Positions 15,448 through 23,507 of a stretch of 53,199 bases of DNA are shown here, one piece after another. Below the pieces are notes generated by a model, which saw only the letters and a list, made by a program, of their open reading frames with translations, did no database searches and was not told the origin of the DNA. How positions within the stretch are numbered: position 1 is the stretch's first letter; every line of letters begins with the position of its first letter. The translations under genes were made by a program, and so were the position numbers. This DNA comes from Bacillota bacterium (lineage in GTDB: Bacteria; Bacillota; Dethiobacteria; Dethiobacterales; Dethiobacteraceae), in contig JAAYKP010000012.1 in the NCBI GenBank assembly GCA_012522335.1, positions 1 through 53,199 of the forward strand, in the 5' to 3' direction.

Positions 15448-16159
15448 AGGAACCGCCTCCTTTACTCTGAGCCTGCTGATAGTTTACCTCTGCCTCAGAA
15501 CGACGGATATATGAGGGCCGTAAGTCACGCCAGCTTTGTCCCTCTCCTGCCCTAAACTGAGCCAAGCCCAGTCTGGCTACGCTGGCAGCACGACAAATGG
15601 CCGATTCAGGCGGCATGAAACAAGCTCGTTCTGCCAAAACTTCACTTAATAACGGCCGGTAAACAGGAACAGCATCACCGACAAACAGAACAGGTTTTGT
15701 CTGTTTTTTCAATTCCGCCACCAGCTCAGCCACAGGCAAAGCCCGGTCTGCAGTCAGCCTGGTCATTGGTGTTCCGGCGGCAAAAAGTGCGTTATATACC
15801 TGTTCTCGTCGTGCATCAAGTATAGGACAAATCACACCTGGAAACAAAGGATGCTGGGCTGCCAAAGCAGCCAAAGTAGAAACACTGCAGAGCGGTATTG
15901 CTAAAGCCTGACCCAGCGCTTTGGCAGTAACCATGCCGATGCGCAGTCCGGTAAAGGAACCGGGACCGCCTGCTACAGCGATGCCGGATAAGTCCTGCGG
16001 CTGCAGACCGATATCACGCAGCAGTGTATCAATCAAGGGCAGTAAACGTTCCGAATGCGTTTTCTTAACCTGCTGCGTATACTCGGCCAGTGTTTTTTCT
16101 GCTGAAACGACAGCTACACTGCAGACCAAAGTAGCCGTATCAATACCCATTATCTTCAT
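15431..16159 (-). CDS. tsaB: tRNA threonylcarbamoyladenosine biosynthesis protein TsaB
   Basis: The 242-residue product starts MKIMGIDTAT, as TsaB proteins do, and has the family block GGPGSFTGLRIGMVTAKALG followed by CPILDARREQVYNALF. TsaB is a catalytically inactive ASKHA-fold partner that dimerises with TsaD in t6A synthesis. Three ATGs lie near the start; the one at 16159 sits about 9 nt after GGGGGG and fits the family N-terminus better than the ATG at 16168, which abuts the purine run. It overlaps tsaE by 20 bp and rimI by 17 bp, which shows tight coupling. Confidence 0.95.
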   Translation of the reverse strand: MKIMGIDTATLVCSVAVVSAEKTLAEYTQQVKKTHSERLLPLIDTLLRDIGLQPQDLSGIAVAGGPGSFTGLRIGMVTAKALGQALAIPLCSVSTLAALAAQHPLFPGVICPILDARREQVYNALFAAGTPMTRLTADRALPVAELVAELKKQTKPVLFVGDAVPVYRPLLSEVLAERACFMPPESAICRAASVARLGLAQFRAGEGQSWRDLRPSYIRRSEAEVNYQQAQSKGGGSCAGLD

Positions 16160-16631
16160 CGTTGTCATCCCCCCGCTCCAAGGCCGCCAAAATTTGCCGG
16201 TAGGATTTGCTCTCAGCCTGCAGCACTAACTGACGTTCTGCCTGACCCTGTTTAGTTATCGTTACCGTCAGTGCAGGCCAGTCGGCTAAATAGGCAGCAA
16301 ATTTACCCGCCCATTCCACCAGACTAACGCCGTCACCGTCGAGACATTCATCTAAACCGATGGCAAAAAGTTCACTTTCGTCTTCCAGGCGGTATAAATC
16401 AAAATGATAAAAGGGCAGCCGTCCCTGGTGAACATTTAACAAAGTAAAAGTTGGACTGACAATTGGTGTAGAAACACCAAGCCCCAGGCCGACACCACGG
16501 GCAAAAACTGTTTTACCCGTTCCTAAATCACCATTTAAATAAATAACAGCACCGGGGAACAGCAGTTTACCCACCATTTTCCCCAGAGCCTCCGTCTCCT
16601 CTGCCAAAGCAGAATTGAAAATATACTGCAA
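16140..16631 (-). CDS. tsaE: tRNA threonylcarbamoyladenosine biosynthesis ATPase TsaE
   Basis: This 163-residue P-loop ATPase has the Walker A sequence GDLGTGKTVFARG and the TsaE signatures SPTFTLLNVHQG, FYHFDLYRLEDESEL and LVEWAGKF. TsaE binds the TsaB-TsaD complex and drives its catalytic cycle. The start is TTG at 16631, 8 nt after AGGGTGG. The acidic C-terminal tail (DDNDEDNGY) arises from the overlap with tsaB. It follows thiL by 26 nt. Confidence 0.95.
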   Translation of the reverse strand: MQYIFNSALAEETEALGKMVGKLLFPGAVIYLNGDLGTGKTVFARGVGLGLGVSTPIVSPTFTLLNVHQGRLPFYHFDLYRLEDESELFAIGLDECLDGDGVSLVEWAGKFAAYLADWPALTVTITKQGQAERQLVLQAESKSYRQILAALERGDDNDEDNGY

Positions 16632-16657
16632 AGTCTAAACCACCCTGCTCAAGTAAT

Positions 16658-17659
16658 TTAAAAATGCTGATAACCTGTAAACTCTAGTTTTTCCCAATTT
16701 CCCTCTTTTGTAATCATCTGCACTTTTCTTTCCTGCGTCATCTCGCCCAGCATATAAATTGGCGTCTGAAAACGTTCCTGATAAGCTTGTGCTAAAGCAG
16801 AAAAAGCATGGCGCGGCACCGTAAACAGCAGTTCATAATCTTCACCGCCGTTTAAAGCCAAAGTAAGCGGTGCCTGATTGTACAGCGGAGCAAGAGCCTC
16901 GGCCACAGGATGCGTCGGAATCTTCTCTTCACGCAGTAAAACACCACAGCGGCTGGCTTCGCAAATCTCCTGCACATCCTTCAGCAGGCCGTCGGAAATA
17001 TCTATGGCTGCCGTCACCACACCCTGCCGGGCCAGCCACAGGCCTTCTTCCACCCGCGGCCACGGTCGGTAATGCGCCTGCAGTGCTGACCGGCGCAGCG
17101 CTGTCGGACAATCAATATCTGCCTGCAGCAATAATAATCCGGCTGCTGAAGCTCCCAGCGGACCTGTAGTACAGAGAACGTCCCCCGGTTGGGCACCGCT
17201 GCGCAAAAGCACCTCTTCGCGTCTGACTTCACCCTGTGCAGTAATACTTACCACCAGGGGACCAGGCGAAGCCACGGTATCACCACCGCATACCGCCACC
17301 TTAAAATGTTCAGCCAGTGCTGTCAGCCCCTCATAAAAGGCCAAAACAAATTCACTGTCCAAATGAGCAGGCAGCGCCAATGCCACATAAACCTGACGCG
17401 GGATACTGCCCATGGCTGCTAAATCACTTAAGTTTACTGCCAGAGATTTATGCCCTAGATCCTGGGCTGAGATTTCGGGCAGCAGGAAATGGATTCCCTC
17501 CACCAGCAGATCCTTGCTGGTTACCAACCAAGAGCCTTGACTCAGCCGTGTTACGGCAGCATCATCGCCTATCCCCACCATATCCGGGCTTACGGTTTTG
17601 GCAGCCAGCTGCGCTATTTTTTTTATTAATGTCCTTTCGCCTAAATCGCTTATTTTCAT
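16658..17659 (-). CDS. thiL: thiamine-monophosphate kinase
   Basis: The 333-residue protein has the ThiL opening ISDLGERTLIKKI, the metal-binding GIGDDAAV, the LAVNLSDLAAMG helix, VCGGDT and DISDGLLKDV, and GGEDYELLFTV near the end. It phosphorylates thiamine monophosphate to thiamine diphosphate, the last step of the pathway. The site AGGTGG lies 6 nt before the ATG. It heads the tsa operon and, unlike thiM 1.4 kb away, shows no TPP riboswitch. Confidence 0.97.
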   Translation of the reverse strand: MKISDLGERTLIKKIAQLAAKTVSPDMVGIGDDAAVTRLSQGSWLVTSKDLLVEGIHFLLPEISAQDLGHKSLAVNLSDLAAMGSIPRQVYVALALPAHLDSEFVLAFYEGLTALAEHFKVAVCGGDTVASPGPLVVSITAQGEVRREEVLLRSGAQPGDVLCTTGPLGASAAGLLLLQADIDCPTALRRSALQAHYRPWPRVEEGLWLARQGVVTAAIDISDGLLKDVQEICEASRCGVLLREEKIPTHPVAEALAPLYNQAPLTLALNGGEDYELLFTVPRHAFSALAQAYQERFQTPIYMLGEMTQERKVQMITKEGNWEKLEFTGYQHF

Positions 17660-17804
17660 TAATTACCACCTATTCCCTGATTATAGCCTTATCTCCTGCA
17701 AAAAACAAGCAATCTTGCTGCCAGGCTTAATCAATATTAAGCTAACTTCCTTTTCCTGCCCGACCTCCCACTGTGTTTTAGCAGCCGTCACACTAATAAA
17801 TCTG

Positions 17805-17834
17805 TTTACTAGCGCGTACAGATTAGGGTATACT
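17805..17834 (+). promoter_or_regulatory. promoter of the PRC-barrel gene
   Basis: TTTACT (17805-17810), 18 nt, TATACT (17829-17834), about 35 nt upstream of the ATG. Confidence 0.55.
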
Positions 17835-17869
17835 GAAAATAAGCCGCTTATCTGAATAGGGGTGATTAC

Positions 17870-19006
17870 ATGAAAAAATCCCGCGACATTATTGGCTTAC
17901 CGGTTGTGGATGTGTGTGCCGGGATTTCCCTTGGGCGCGCAGCCAGTTTAATAATCAATCCACAGCAGCGCCGTGTTGAAGCACTGGAAGTGGAAGAGCG
18001 TACGCTTTTAAAAGCAAACAGCCAGTTAATACCCTTTAATCAAATACGCAGTATTGGCAGTGACGCCATCACCGTCCTCAACAGAGAGGTTAGTCAACTG
18101 TGGGATGAAACGGCAGCACATAATAATTTAAGGCAAAGTAAGCTGCCGGGAACTAAAGTTATCACGGCAGATGGTAACCTTGTCGGTACAGTGGAGGATT
18201 TTTCTTTTTACCCGACTGACGGGGCACTGACTGAATTCTTTATTATGCAGGAAAAACAGCGTTCCCTGCTTGTCTGTCCTGTAACGGTAATCGAAACTAT
18301 TGGCAGTGATTTTATTGTCGTCTCTGAAAATTATCTGACTGAGGCACAGCCGGCTAATATTAGTCCGCACAATTTAGTGCAGACCTTGGAAAGCAAAGCA
18401 GTAGATTTCGCCCTTGGTCGGCAGGTCAGGCAGGAAGTGCTGGACGAAGCAGGCAGCCCGATTGTACGCAAAGGTGATACGGTTACGCCGGAAGCAGTAG
18501 CTTTAGCCCGGGAAAAAAATCGTCTGCCGCAGCTCCTGTTTGCGGCCGGCGTCGGTGAACTGTTAGACGGCCTTGATTTTACCAGAGAAAAACTAGATGC
18601 GGGCAGCAAAAAAATAATGGAAGCGTGGCAGAATCTGCGCGGCCGCTCACAAGTCTGGCTGTCCCGCAAACTGGATGATGATCTGGGCAGCACAACTACA
18701 GAACTGCGTGATCTTTGGCAGCAGGTGCAAAGCAGACTTAGTCAAGGCGGCCGTGATTTAGAAAACGCTACCCGCGAACAAGTGCATTCTTATGTGCTGG
18801 GTAAAAAATTAGCCCAACCTGTTTTTGACCAGGAGGGCACTTTGTTGGGCGGACGGGGCGATCCGGTCACGGAAGAAATGTACACTAAGGCAGAAACAGC
18901 CGGACGCCTACCGCAGCTGTTTCTGGCGGCCGCAGCCGGTGATGTTCAAAGTGTCCTCACACCGATTGTCAAACAAATACGTAATATCCTGGGTGAGAAA
19001 AAGTAA
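17870..19006 (+). CDS. PRC-barrel repeat protein
   Basis: The 378-residue protein opens with a PRC-barrel (DIIGLPVVDVCAGISLGRAASLIINPQQRRVEALEV), has a second one at about 90-145 (GTKVITADGNLVGTVEDF), and then two copies of a different module: VDFALGRQVRQEVLDEAGSPIVRKGDTVT...NRLPQLLFAAGVG at about 175-230 and VLGKKLAQPVFDQEGTLLGGRGDPVT...GRLPQLFLAAAAG at about 310-365. A charged helical stretch of about 75 residues separates these. PRC-barrels bind proteins or RNA. There is no signal peptide or membrane segment. It has its own promoter and terminator. The function is unknown; an adaptor role is inference. Confidence 0.8.
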   Translation: MKKSRDIIGLPVVDVCAGISLGRAASLIINPQQRRVEALEVEERTLLKANSQLIPFNQIRSIGSDAITVLNREVSQLWDETAAHNNLRQSKLPGTKVITADGNLVGTVEDFSFYPTDGALTEFFIMQEKQRSLLVCPVTVIETIGSDFIVVSENYLTEAQPANISPHNLVQTLESKAVDFALGRQVRQEVLDEAGSPIVRKGDTVTPEAVALAREKNRLPQLLFAAGVGELLDGLDFTREKLDAGSKKIMEAWQNLRGRSQVWLSRKLDDDLGSTTTELRDLWQQVQSRLSQGGRDLENATREQVHSYVLGKKLAQPVFDQEGTLLGGRGDPVTEEMYTKAETAGRLPQLFLAAAAGDVQSVLTPIVKQIRNILGEKK

Positions 19007-19009
19007 GTA

Positions 19010-19040
19010 AAGTCCAAAGCAAACAGCTTTGGACTTTTTT
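19010..19040 (+). terminator. terminator of the PRC-barrel gene
   Basis: An 11-bp stem AAGTCCAAAGC/GCTTTGGACTT with loop AAACA is followed by a T-run to 19040. Confidence 0.92.
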
Positions 19041-19106
19041 GCCGGCTGCTGCTTTCAGCACTGCTGCAGCGGCTGACTTATCCTTCTGCTCACAGTTTCT
19101 GTTCCC

Positions 19107-19907
19107 TTAAGGCAGCTGCCCCTCTGTAATCTTTTGTCGCGCAGTTAAAGCTGCAGGTGAGAGGGCAGACAGCTGATCAAATAACTTTACCTTAAACAGT
19201 GCCGGTCCATCCGCCTCTTCTGCAGCAAGTTCGGCGGCAGTATTAATTGCTGCCAAACCTGCAGCGGCGGCCGCCAGGTAATTTGCTTCCACGGCGGCAA
19301 AACAAGCTATGACTGAGGCCGTCATACAGCCGGTACCGACTACTCTGCTCATGAAATGATGTCCGTTATGTACTTCCAGTAACTGCTGACCATCTGTTAC
19401 CAAATCCACCTCACCGGTTACAGCAACAACTGCCCCTGTTTCTCTGGCCAGGGCCGCTGCTAAGGGCACGACATCAGCCGAGACGGCGATGGCTTCCACG
19501 CCTTTAATTTCCGCCACGCCACCGGCTAAAATGGCAACCTCGGCCGCATTACCTTTAATGATACTGAACTGTAGCTCTGCCAGCAGCTTCTTAACACTGG
19601 CAGAACGCAAAGACGTTGTCCCCACCCCCACCGGGTCAAGGATCAGCGGACGCTGCAGTTTATTGGCACTCCGGCCCGCCTGCAGCATAGCTTCGATTTG
19701 CGCCGGAGTCAAAGTGCCGATATTAAGTACCACTGCATCAGCACCGGCTGCCATCTCTGCCGCTTCTTCCACTGCATGCGCCATAATGGGCAGACCACCG
19801 GCGGCTAAAGTAATATTGGCACACTCACTAATGGTAACTTGATTAGTGATATGGTGAATTAGCGGCCGGCGCTGCCGTAAAGCTGTTAATATTTTTCCTG
19901 TATCCAT
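19107..19907 (-). CDS. thiM: hydroxyethylthiazole kinase
   Basis: The 266-residue ribokinase-fold protein has the ThiM hallmarks: PLIHHITNQVTISECANITLA near the start, LDPVGVGTT, IIKGNAAE and the C-terminal VVGTGCMTASVIACF, which holds the anion hole and catalytic Cys. It phosphorylates hydroxyethylthiazole in thiamine salvage. GAGGAGG lies 6 nt before the ATG. A TPP riboswitch immediately upstream controls it. thiD and thiE, its usual partners, are absent from this window, so the pyrimidine branch must be elsewhere. Confidence 0.97.
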   Translation of the reverse strand: MDTGKILTALRQRRPLIHHITNQVTISECANITLAAGGLPIMAHAVEEAAEMAAGADAVVLNIGTLTPAQIEAMLQAGRSANKLQRPLILDPVGVGTTSLRSASVKKLLAELQFSIIKGNAAEVAILAGGVAEIKGVEAIAVSADVVPLAAALARETGAVVAVTGEVDLVTDGQQLLEVHNGHHFMSRVVGTGCMTASVIACFAAVEANYLAAAAAGLAAINTAAELAAEEADGPALFKVKLFDQLSALSPAALTARQKITEGQLP

Positions 19908-19929
19908 CTGTTACCTCCTCAGTAAATAA

Positions 19930-19954
19930 GCCACGGACCGTCAATGTCCGTGGC
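19930..19954 (-). terminator. expression-platform hairpin of the TPP riboswitch
   Basis: A perfect 9-bp stem (GCCACGGAC/GTCCGTGGC, 7-nt loop) lies between the aptamer and the thiM ribosome-binding site. On the minus strand it is followed by CTTATTTACT, an imperfect T-run, so control may be by premature termination or by effects near translation start. Confidence 0.6.
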
Positions 19955-19975
19955 CTTGTTCAGCCCCATCGCAGT

Positions 19976-20070
19976 CCTTCCCTACGCTGGTATTACCCAT
20001 CTCAGGTTCAAAGGGTTAATTGGCTTAAACGTGCCAATTTCTCAGCCCGTACTAACGGGCACCCCTAGGT
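19976..20070 (-). ncRNA. TPP riboswitch aptamer
   Basis: Read on the minus strand, the region has the conserved Thi-box elements in order: GGGGTGC, GGCTGAGA, ACCCTTTGAACCTGA, TGGGTAATACCAGCG and TAGGGAA. These form the pyrimidine- and pyrophosphate-sensing helices that bind thiamine diphosphate and lower expression of the downstream gene, here thiM. Confidence 0.97.
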
Positions 20071-20094
20071 TACTATGCAGTTGTTTTTTTTATT

Positions 20095-21204
20095 TTAACC
20101 AAGTACCCCTTCCTCTGTCAAGACGGCCTCTAAAGTGCTGATTAAGCGTTTATTCTGTGCCGGTGTGCCAATGGTGATGCGCAGCACATCAGGTGCGCCG
20201 AAAATATCACCTGTCCGCACAATAACACCGCGGCGCAGCATTTTGTTAAAGACTTTTTGACAATCTGTTTTAATCTGTACCCAGACAAAATTAGCTTCCG
20301 TAGGCACAAAAGGCAGTCCCAAACGCTGAAATTCCTGGTAAAGGTAGTTTTTCCCTTCTTCATTTACCTGCTGGCTGCGCTCCAGGTGTGCCGTATCGTC
20401 CAGTGCTGCCAGGGCCGCCGCCTGGGAGAGCAGATTAACATTAAAGGGCTCTTTAACCCGATGCAGCATACTGATGAGTTCCGGTGTAGAGATGCCGTAA
20501 CCGATGCGCAGTCCTGCTAAACCATATATTTTAGAAAAAGTACGCAGTACAATAACTTGGCGTCCTGCCTGTACATATTCTATCGTTTGCGGATACTCTG
20601 CCGCCGTCACATACTCATAATAAGCCTCATCGATAACTGTAATCACATGCTCCGGCACCCGTGCCAGAAAAGCATCTACTTCCTTTTTACTGACGATGGT
20701 ACCGGTAGGGTTATTAGGGTTGCAGATAAAAATCAGTTTTGTTTTGTCGGTAATGGCATCTGCCATGGCCGGCAAATCATGTGTGTAATCCTTGGTTGGC
20801 ACCACAACAGTCTGTCCACCCATCACCTTTGTGGCAAAATCATATTCAGAAAATGTGGGATCAGCCACAATGGTCTCTTCCCCTTCATGCAAAAAAGCTT
20901 CTGCTATCAGTTTAATAATTTCATCGGATCCATTACCGACAATCAGGTTAGCCGGCTCTACACCCAGCTTGGCGGCCAAAGTCTCCTTAAGATAATAGCA
21001 ATTACCGTCGGGGTAAAGGGAAACCTTTCCCATTGTTTCCTGCAGAGCACGGACAGCTGCCGGTGACGGCCCCAGCGGATTTTCATTAGACGCTAATTTA
21101 ATCACATCGCTGATTCCCAGCTCACGTTCCACTTCTTCAACCGGTTTACCCGGCACATAAGGTTTAATTTCCAAAATAGTGTTTCTGTGCAGTTGTTTAC
21201 TCAT
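20095..21204 (-). CDS. hisC: histidinol-phosphate / aromatic aminotransferase, HisC family
   Basis: The 369-residue class I/II PLP aminotransferase has the HisC opening KPYVPGKPVEEVERELG and KLASNENPLGPSP, the CNPNNPTG motif, DEAYYEY, and the PLP lysine in TFSKIYGLAGLRIGYG. HisC transfers the amino group to imidazole acetol phosphate, and many homologs act on phenylalanine, tyrosine or tryptophan. AGGAGGAGG lies 3-6 nt before the ATG at 21204; an in-frame ATG at 21234 lies inside paaK and was rejected. No other his gene is nearby, and it follows paaK by 10 bp, which favours an aromatic amino acid role; that is inference. Confidence 0.9.
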   Translation of the reverse strand: MSKQLHRNTILEIKPYVPGKPVEEVERELGISDVIKLASNENPLGPSPAAVRALQETMGKVSLYPDGNCYYLKETLAAKLGVEPANLIVGNGSDEIIKLIAEAFLHEGEETIVADPTFSEYDFATKVMGGQTVVVPTKDYTHDLPAMADAITDKTKLIFICNPNNPTGTIVSKKEVDAFLARVPEHVITVIDEAYYEYVTAAEYPQTIEYVQAGRQVIVLRTFSKIYGLAGLRIGYGISTPELISMLHRVKEPFNVNLLSQAAALAALDDTAHLERSQQVNEEGKNYLYQEFQRLGLPFVPTEANFVWVQIKTDCQKVFNKMLRRGVIVRTGDIFGAPDVLRITIGTPAQNKRLISTLEAVLTEEGVLG

Positions 21205-21214
21205 GGCCCTCCTC

Positions 21215-22510
21215 CTAAAACTGTCGTTGATCAATAACCCGCTTGGCTTTACCTTCGCTGCGCGGGATTGATTTCGGTTCTACCAAACGAATTTTGGCAT
21301 TTATCCCTAACACAGATTCAATTCTGCTGTGAATTCTATGCTCCAGTTCTTCCAGTCTTTTTATTTTATCAGAAAACATACTCTCCGATACTTCTACCTG
21401 AATCTCTAAAAGATCCAAACTACCTTCACGGGTTACTATTAATTGATAGTGCGGCTCCGTTTCCCCCACTTCCAAAAGCACACTTTCGATCTGGGTGGGA
21501 AAGACATTGACACCCCGTACAATAATCATATCATCAGTACGACCGGTAATTTTACCCATTCTGACATGGGTACGTCCGCACAAGCAGGGCTCCAGGGTCA
21601 GTTTTGTTAAATCGCGCGTACGATAACGCAGCACCGGCAGTGCTTCCTTGGTAATGGTGGTCAGCACCAGCTCTCCCTCTTCGCCGTAGGGAAGCACCTC
21701 TCCGGTAGCCGGGTTGATAATCTCCGGGATAAAGTGATCTTCAAAAATATGCAGACCGCACTTCTCCTCGCATTCCATGGCTACCCCGGGACCGATAATC
21801 TCACTTAAACCGTATATATCCAGAGCAGAGATGCCCAGACGGCTTTCAATTTGCTGCCGCAGATTTTCAGACCAGGGTTCGGCACCGAAAATCCCTGCTT
21901 TTAACTGCATATCGTCTGGAGTCAGCCCCATTTCATACATAACTTCCGCCAGATACAAAGCATAGCTGGGCGTGCAGGTCAGGATACTGGTGCCAAAATC
22001 CTTCAGCATCATAATCTGCCGCTGGGTATTGCCGCCGGAGGCAGGCACAACGGCCGCCCCGATCAATTCCGCTCCGTAATGGACGCCCAGACCACCGGTA
22101 AAGAGTCCATAACCGTAGGCATTCTGAACTACAGAGCTGCGCGTAGTGCCGGCACACGTTAAAGCACGTGCCATTAATTCAGCCCAGGCGGCAATATCAT
22201 GGCGCGTGTAACCTACAACAATAGGTTTGCCTGTTGTCCCGGATGATGAATGATAGCGAACAATTTCATTTTGCGGCACTGCAAACAAGCCAAAGGGATA
22301 GGTGTCCCGAAAATCCTTTTTTTCCGTAAAAGGCAGAGCAGACAATACTGTCAGCTCTTGAATATCACCCGCTTCCAGCCCTATGGACTGAAGTATCCGG
22401 CGGTAATGCGGCACCTTTAATACCCTCTCTACTGTCTGCCTCAGACGTTTTAGCTGCAGCTGCTGCAGCCTGTCCCGTGACATGCATTCCGCTTCATAAT
22501 TCCAATACAA
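21215..22510 (-). CDS. paaK: phenylacetate-CoA ligase family protein
   Basis: The 431-residue AMP-forming ligase has the PaaK signatures: [18 protein letters not shown], the P-loop-like [34 protein letters not shown], and YRTRDLT...[20 protein letters not shown]. It activates phenylacetate or a related aryl acid to its CoA thioester. Length is normal. The start is TTG at 22510, 7 nt after the strong site AGGAGGAGG. Anaerobes often use this enzyme in aromatic amino acid breakdown or its reverse, together with indolepyruvate:ferredoxin oxidoreductase; the oxidoreductase is not seen here. Confidence 0.92.
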   Translation of the reverse strand: MYWNYEAECMSRDRLQQLQLKRLRQTVERVLKVPHYRRILQSIGLEAGDIQELTVLSALPFTEKKDFRDTYPFGLFAVPQNEIVRYHSSSGTTGKPIVVGYTRHDIAAWAELMARALTCAGTTRSSVVQNAYGYGLFTGGLGVHYGAELIGAAVVPASGGNTQRQIMMLKDFGTSILTCTPSYALYLAEVMYEMGLTPDDMQLKAGIFGAEPWSENLRQQIESRLGISALDIYGLSEIIGPGVAMECEEKCGLHIFEDHFIPEIINPATGEVLPYGEEGELVLTTITKEALPVLRYRTRDLTKLTLEPCLCGRTHVRMGKITGRTDDMIIVRGVNVFPTQIESVLLEVGETEPHYQLIVTREGSLDLLEIQVEVSESMFSDKIKRLEELEHRIHSRIESVLGINAKIRLVEPKSIPRSEGKAKRVIDQRQF

Positions 22511-22646
22511 AGCGCAACCTCCTCCTAGCTCTAAGATAGCTGAGTAATGATTTTCTCCCTCCCGGGAAAAGTAATTTTCCTGCAGTCATAAGTAGCAAAA
22601 AAACGAATACCCTATAACAGAGATTGACACCGATTTTAGGTGATAA

Positions 22647-22680
22647 GATGAAACAATGCCCTTGATGAAACAATGCCCTT
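22647..22680 (+). repeat. 17-bp tandem duplication in the pdaB-like leader
   Basis: GATGAAACAATGCCCTT occurs twice head to tail (22647-22663 and 22664-22680), ending 21 nt before the start codon and followed by TATAATAAGGAGG. It may be a replication-slippage duplication or a paired regulatory site. Confidence 0.85.
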
Positions 22681-22701
22681 ATAATAAGGAGGTTAAGAGG
22701 C

Positions 22702-23505
22702 ATGTTTATAAGTTTTGTGCTATCACGAAAAAAGAAGCGCATAATTCTGTTGGTGGCAGCTGCCCTTATCCTGCTGTTTTTAGTTAAATTATACTGGGTA
22801 AACCGGATCAGTGCGGCAGTGGGGCAAAAACAACGTCTCGTGCCCATCTATTATGTTGACACTACTGAGCCCAAAATAGCGATTTCCTTTGACGCCTCCT
22901 GGGGAGCTGAATTTACACCGAAAATTTTAGAAATTTTGCGTGAAAACAAGCTGAAGACAACTTTCTTTTTAACCGGCTTGTGGATTGATAAGTATCCGGA
23001 ACTGGTGAAGCAGATTGCCGCAGAGGGTCATGAACTAGGCAACCATACTGCCACCCATCCGCATTTAAATTCTTTAGATAAAGAAGCAATTATAAAAGAA
23101 CTGACATCAGTTCATAACTCACTGAAAGAATTATCCGGCCAGGAAATAACCCTCTTTCGTCCGCCCTTTGGTGAGTACAGCAACAAGGTGATCGAAACCT
23201 GCAGCGAATTCGGTTATCAGACAATACAATGGAGCGTTGATTCCCTGGACTGGAAAGAAATCAGTAAGGATGAAATCGTCAAACGCGTTACCAGTCAATT
23301 GCATCCCGGCGCAATTGTGCTCTTTCATAATAACGGCCGCTACACTGCCGATGCCCTGCCGGAGATTATCAGCTTCGCCACAGAAAACGGTTACAAAATT
23401 GTGCCCATCTCCCAGCTTTTGTATAAAGATGATTACTATATTGATCCTAATGACGGTGCGCAGCGTAAAAATAACCCGGCAGCCAACAATTCCCCGCCGC
23501 AATAA
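22702..23505 (+). CDS. PdaB-like polysaccharide deacetylase
   Basis: The 267-residue protein has an N-terminal basic stretch and one membrane anchor (about 14-32), then a NodB-homology domain facing outside. The motifs are FDASWG, as in the PdaB group rather than FDDGP, then HxxxH in GNHTATHPH, RPPFGEY and WSVDSLDW, with IVLFHNN at the end. PdaB-type proteins deacetylate wall polymer during sporulation and are needed for spore stability. The last 25 residues are a polar tail. AAGGAGG lies 9 nt before the ATG. It converges with the next gene with only 2 nt between stops and no terminator visible. Confidence 0.88.
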   Translation: MFISFVLSRKKKRIILLVAAALILLFLVKLYWVNRISAAVGQKQRLVPIYYVDTTEPKIAISFDASWGAEFTPKILEILRENKLKTTFFLTGLWIDKYPELVKQIAAEGHELGNHTATHPHLNSLDKEAIIKELTSVHNSLKELSGQEITLFRPPFGEYSNKVIETCSEFGYQTIQWSVDSLDWKEISKDEIVKRVTSQLHPGAIVLFHNNGRYTADALPEIISFATENGYKIVPISQLLYKDDYYIDPNDGAQRKNNPAANNSPPQ

Positions 23506-23507
23506 AG

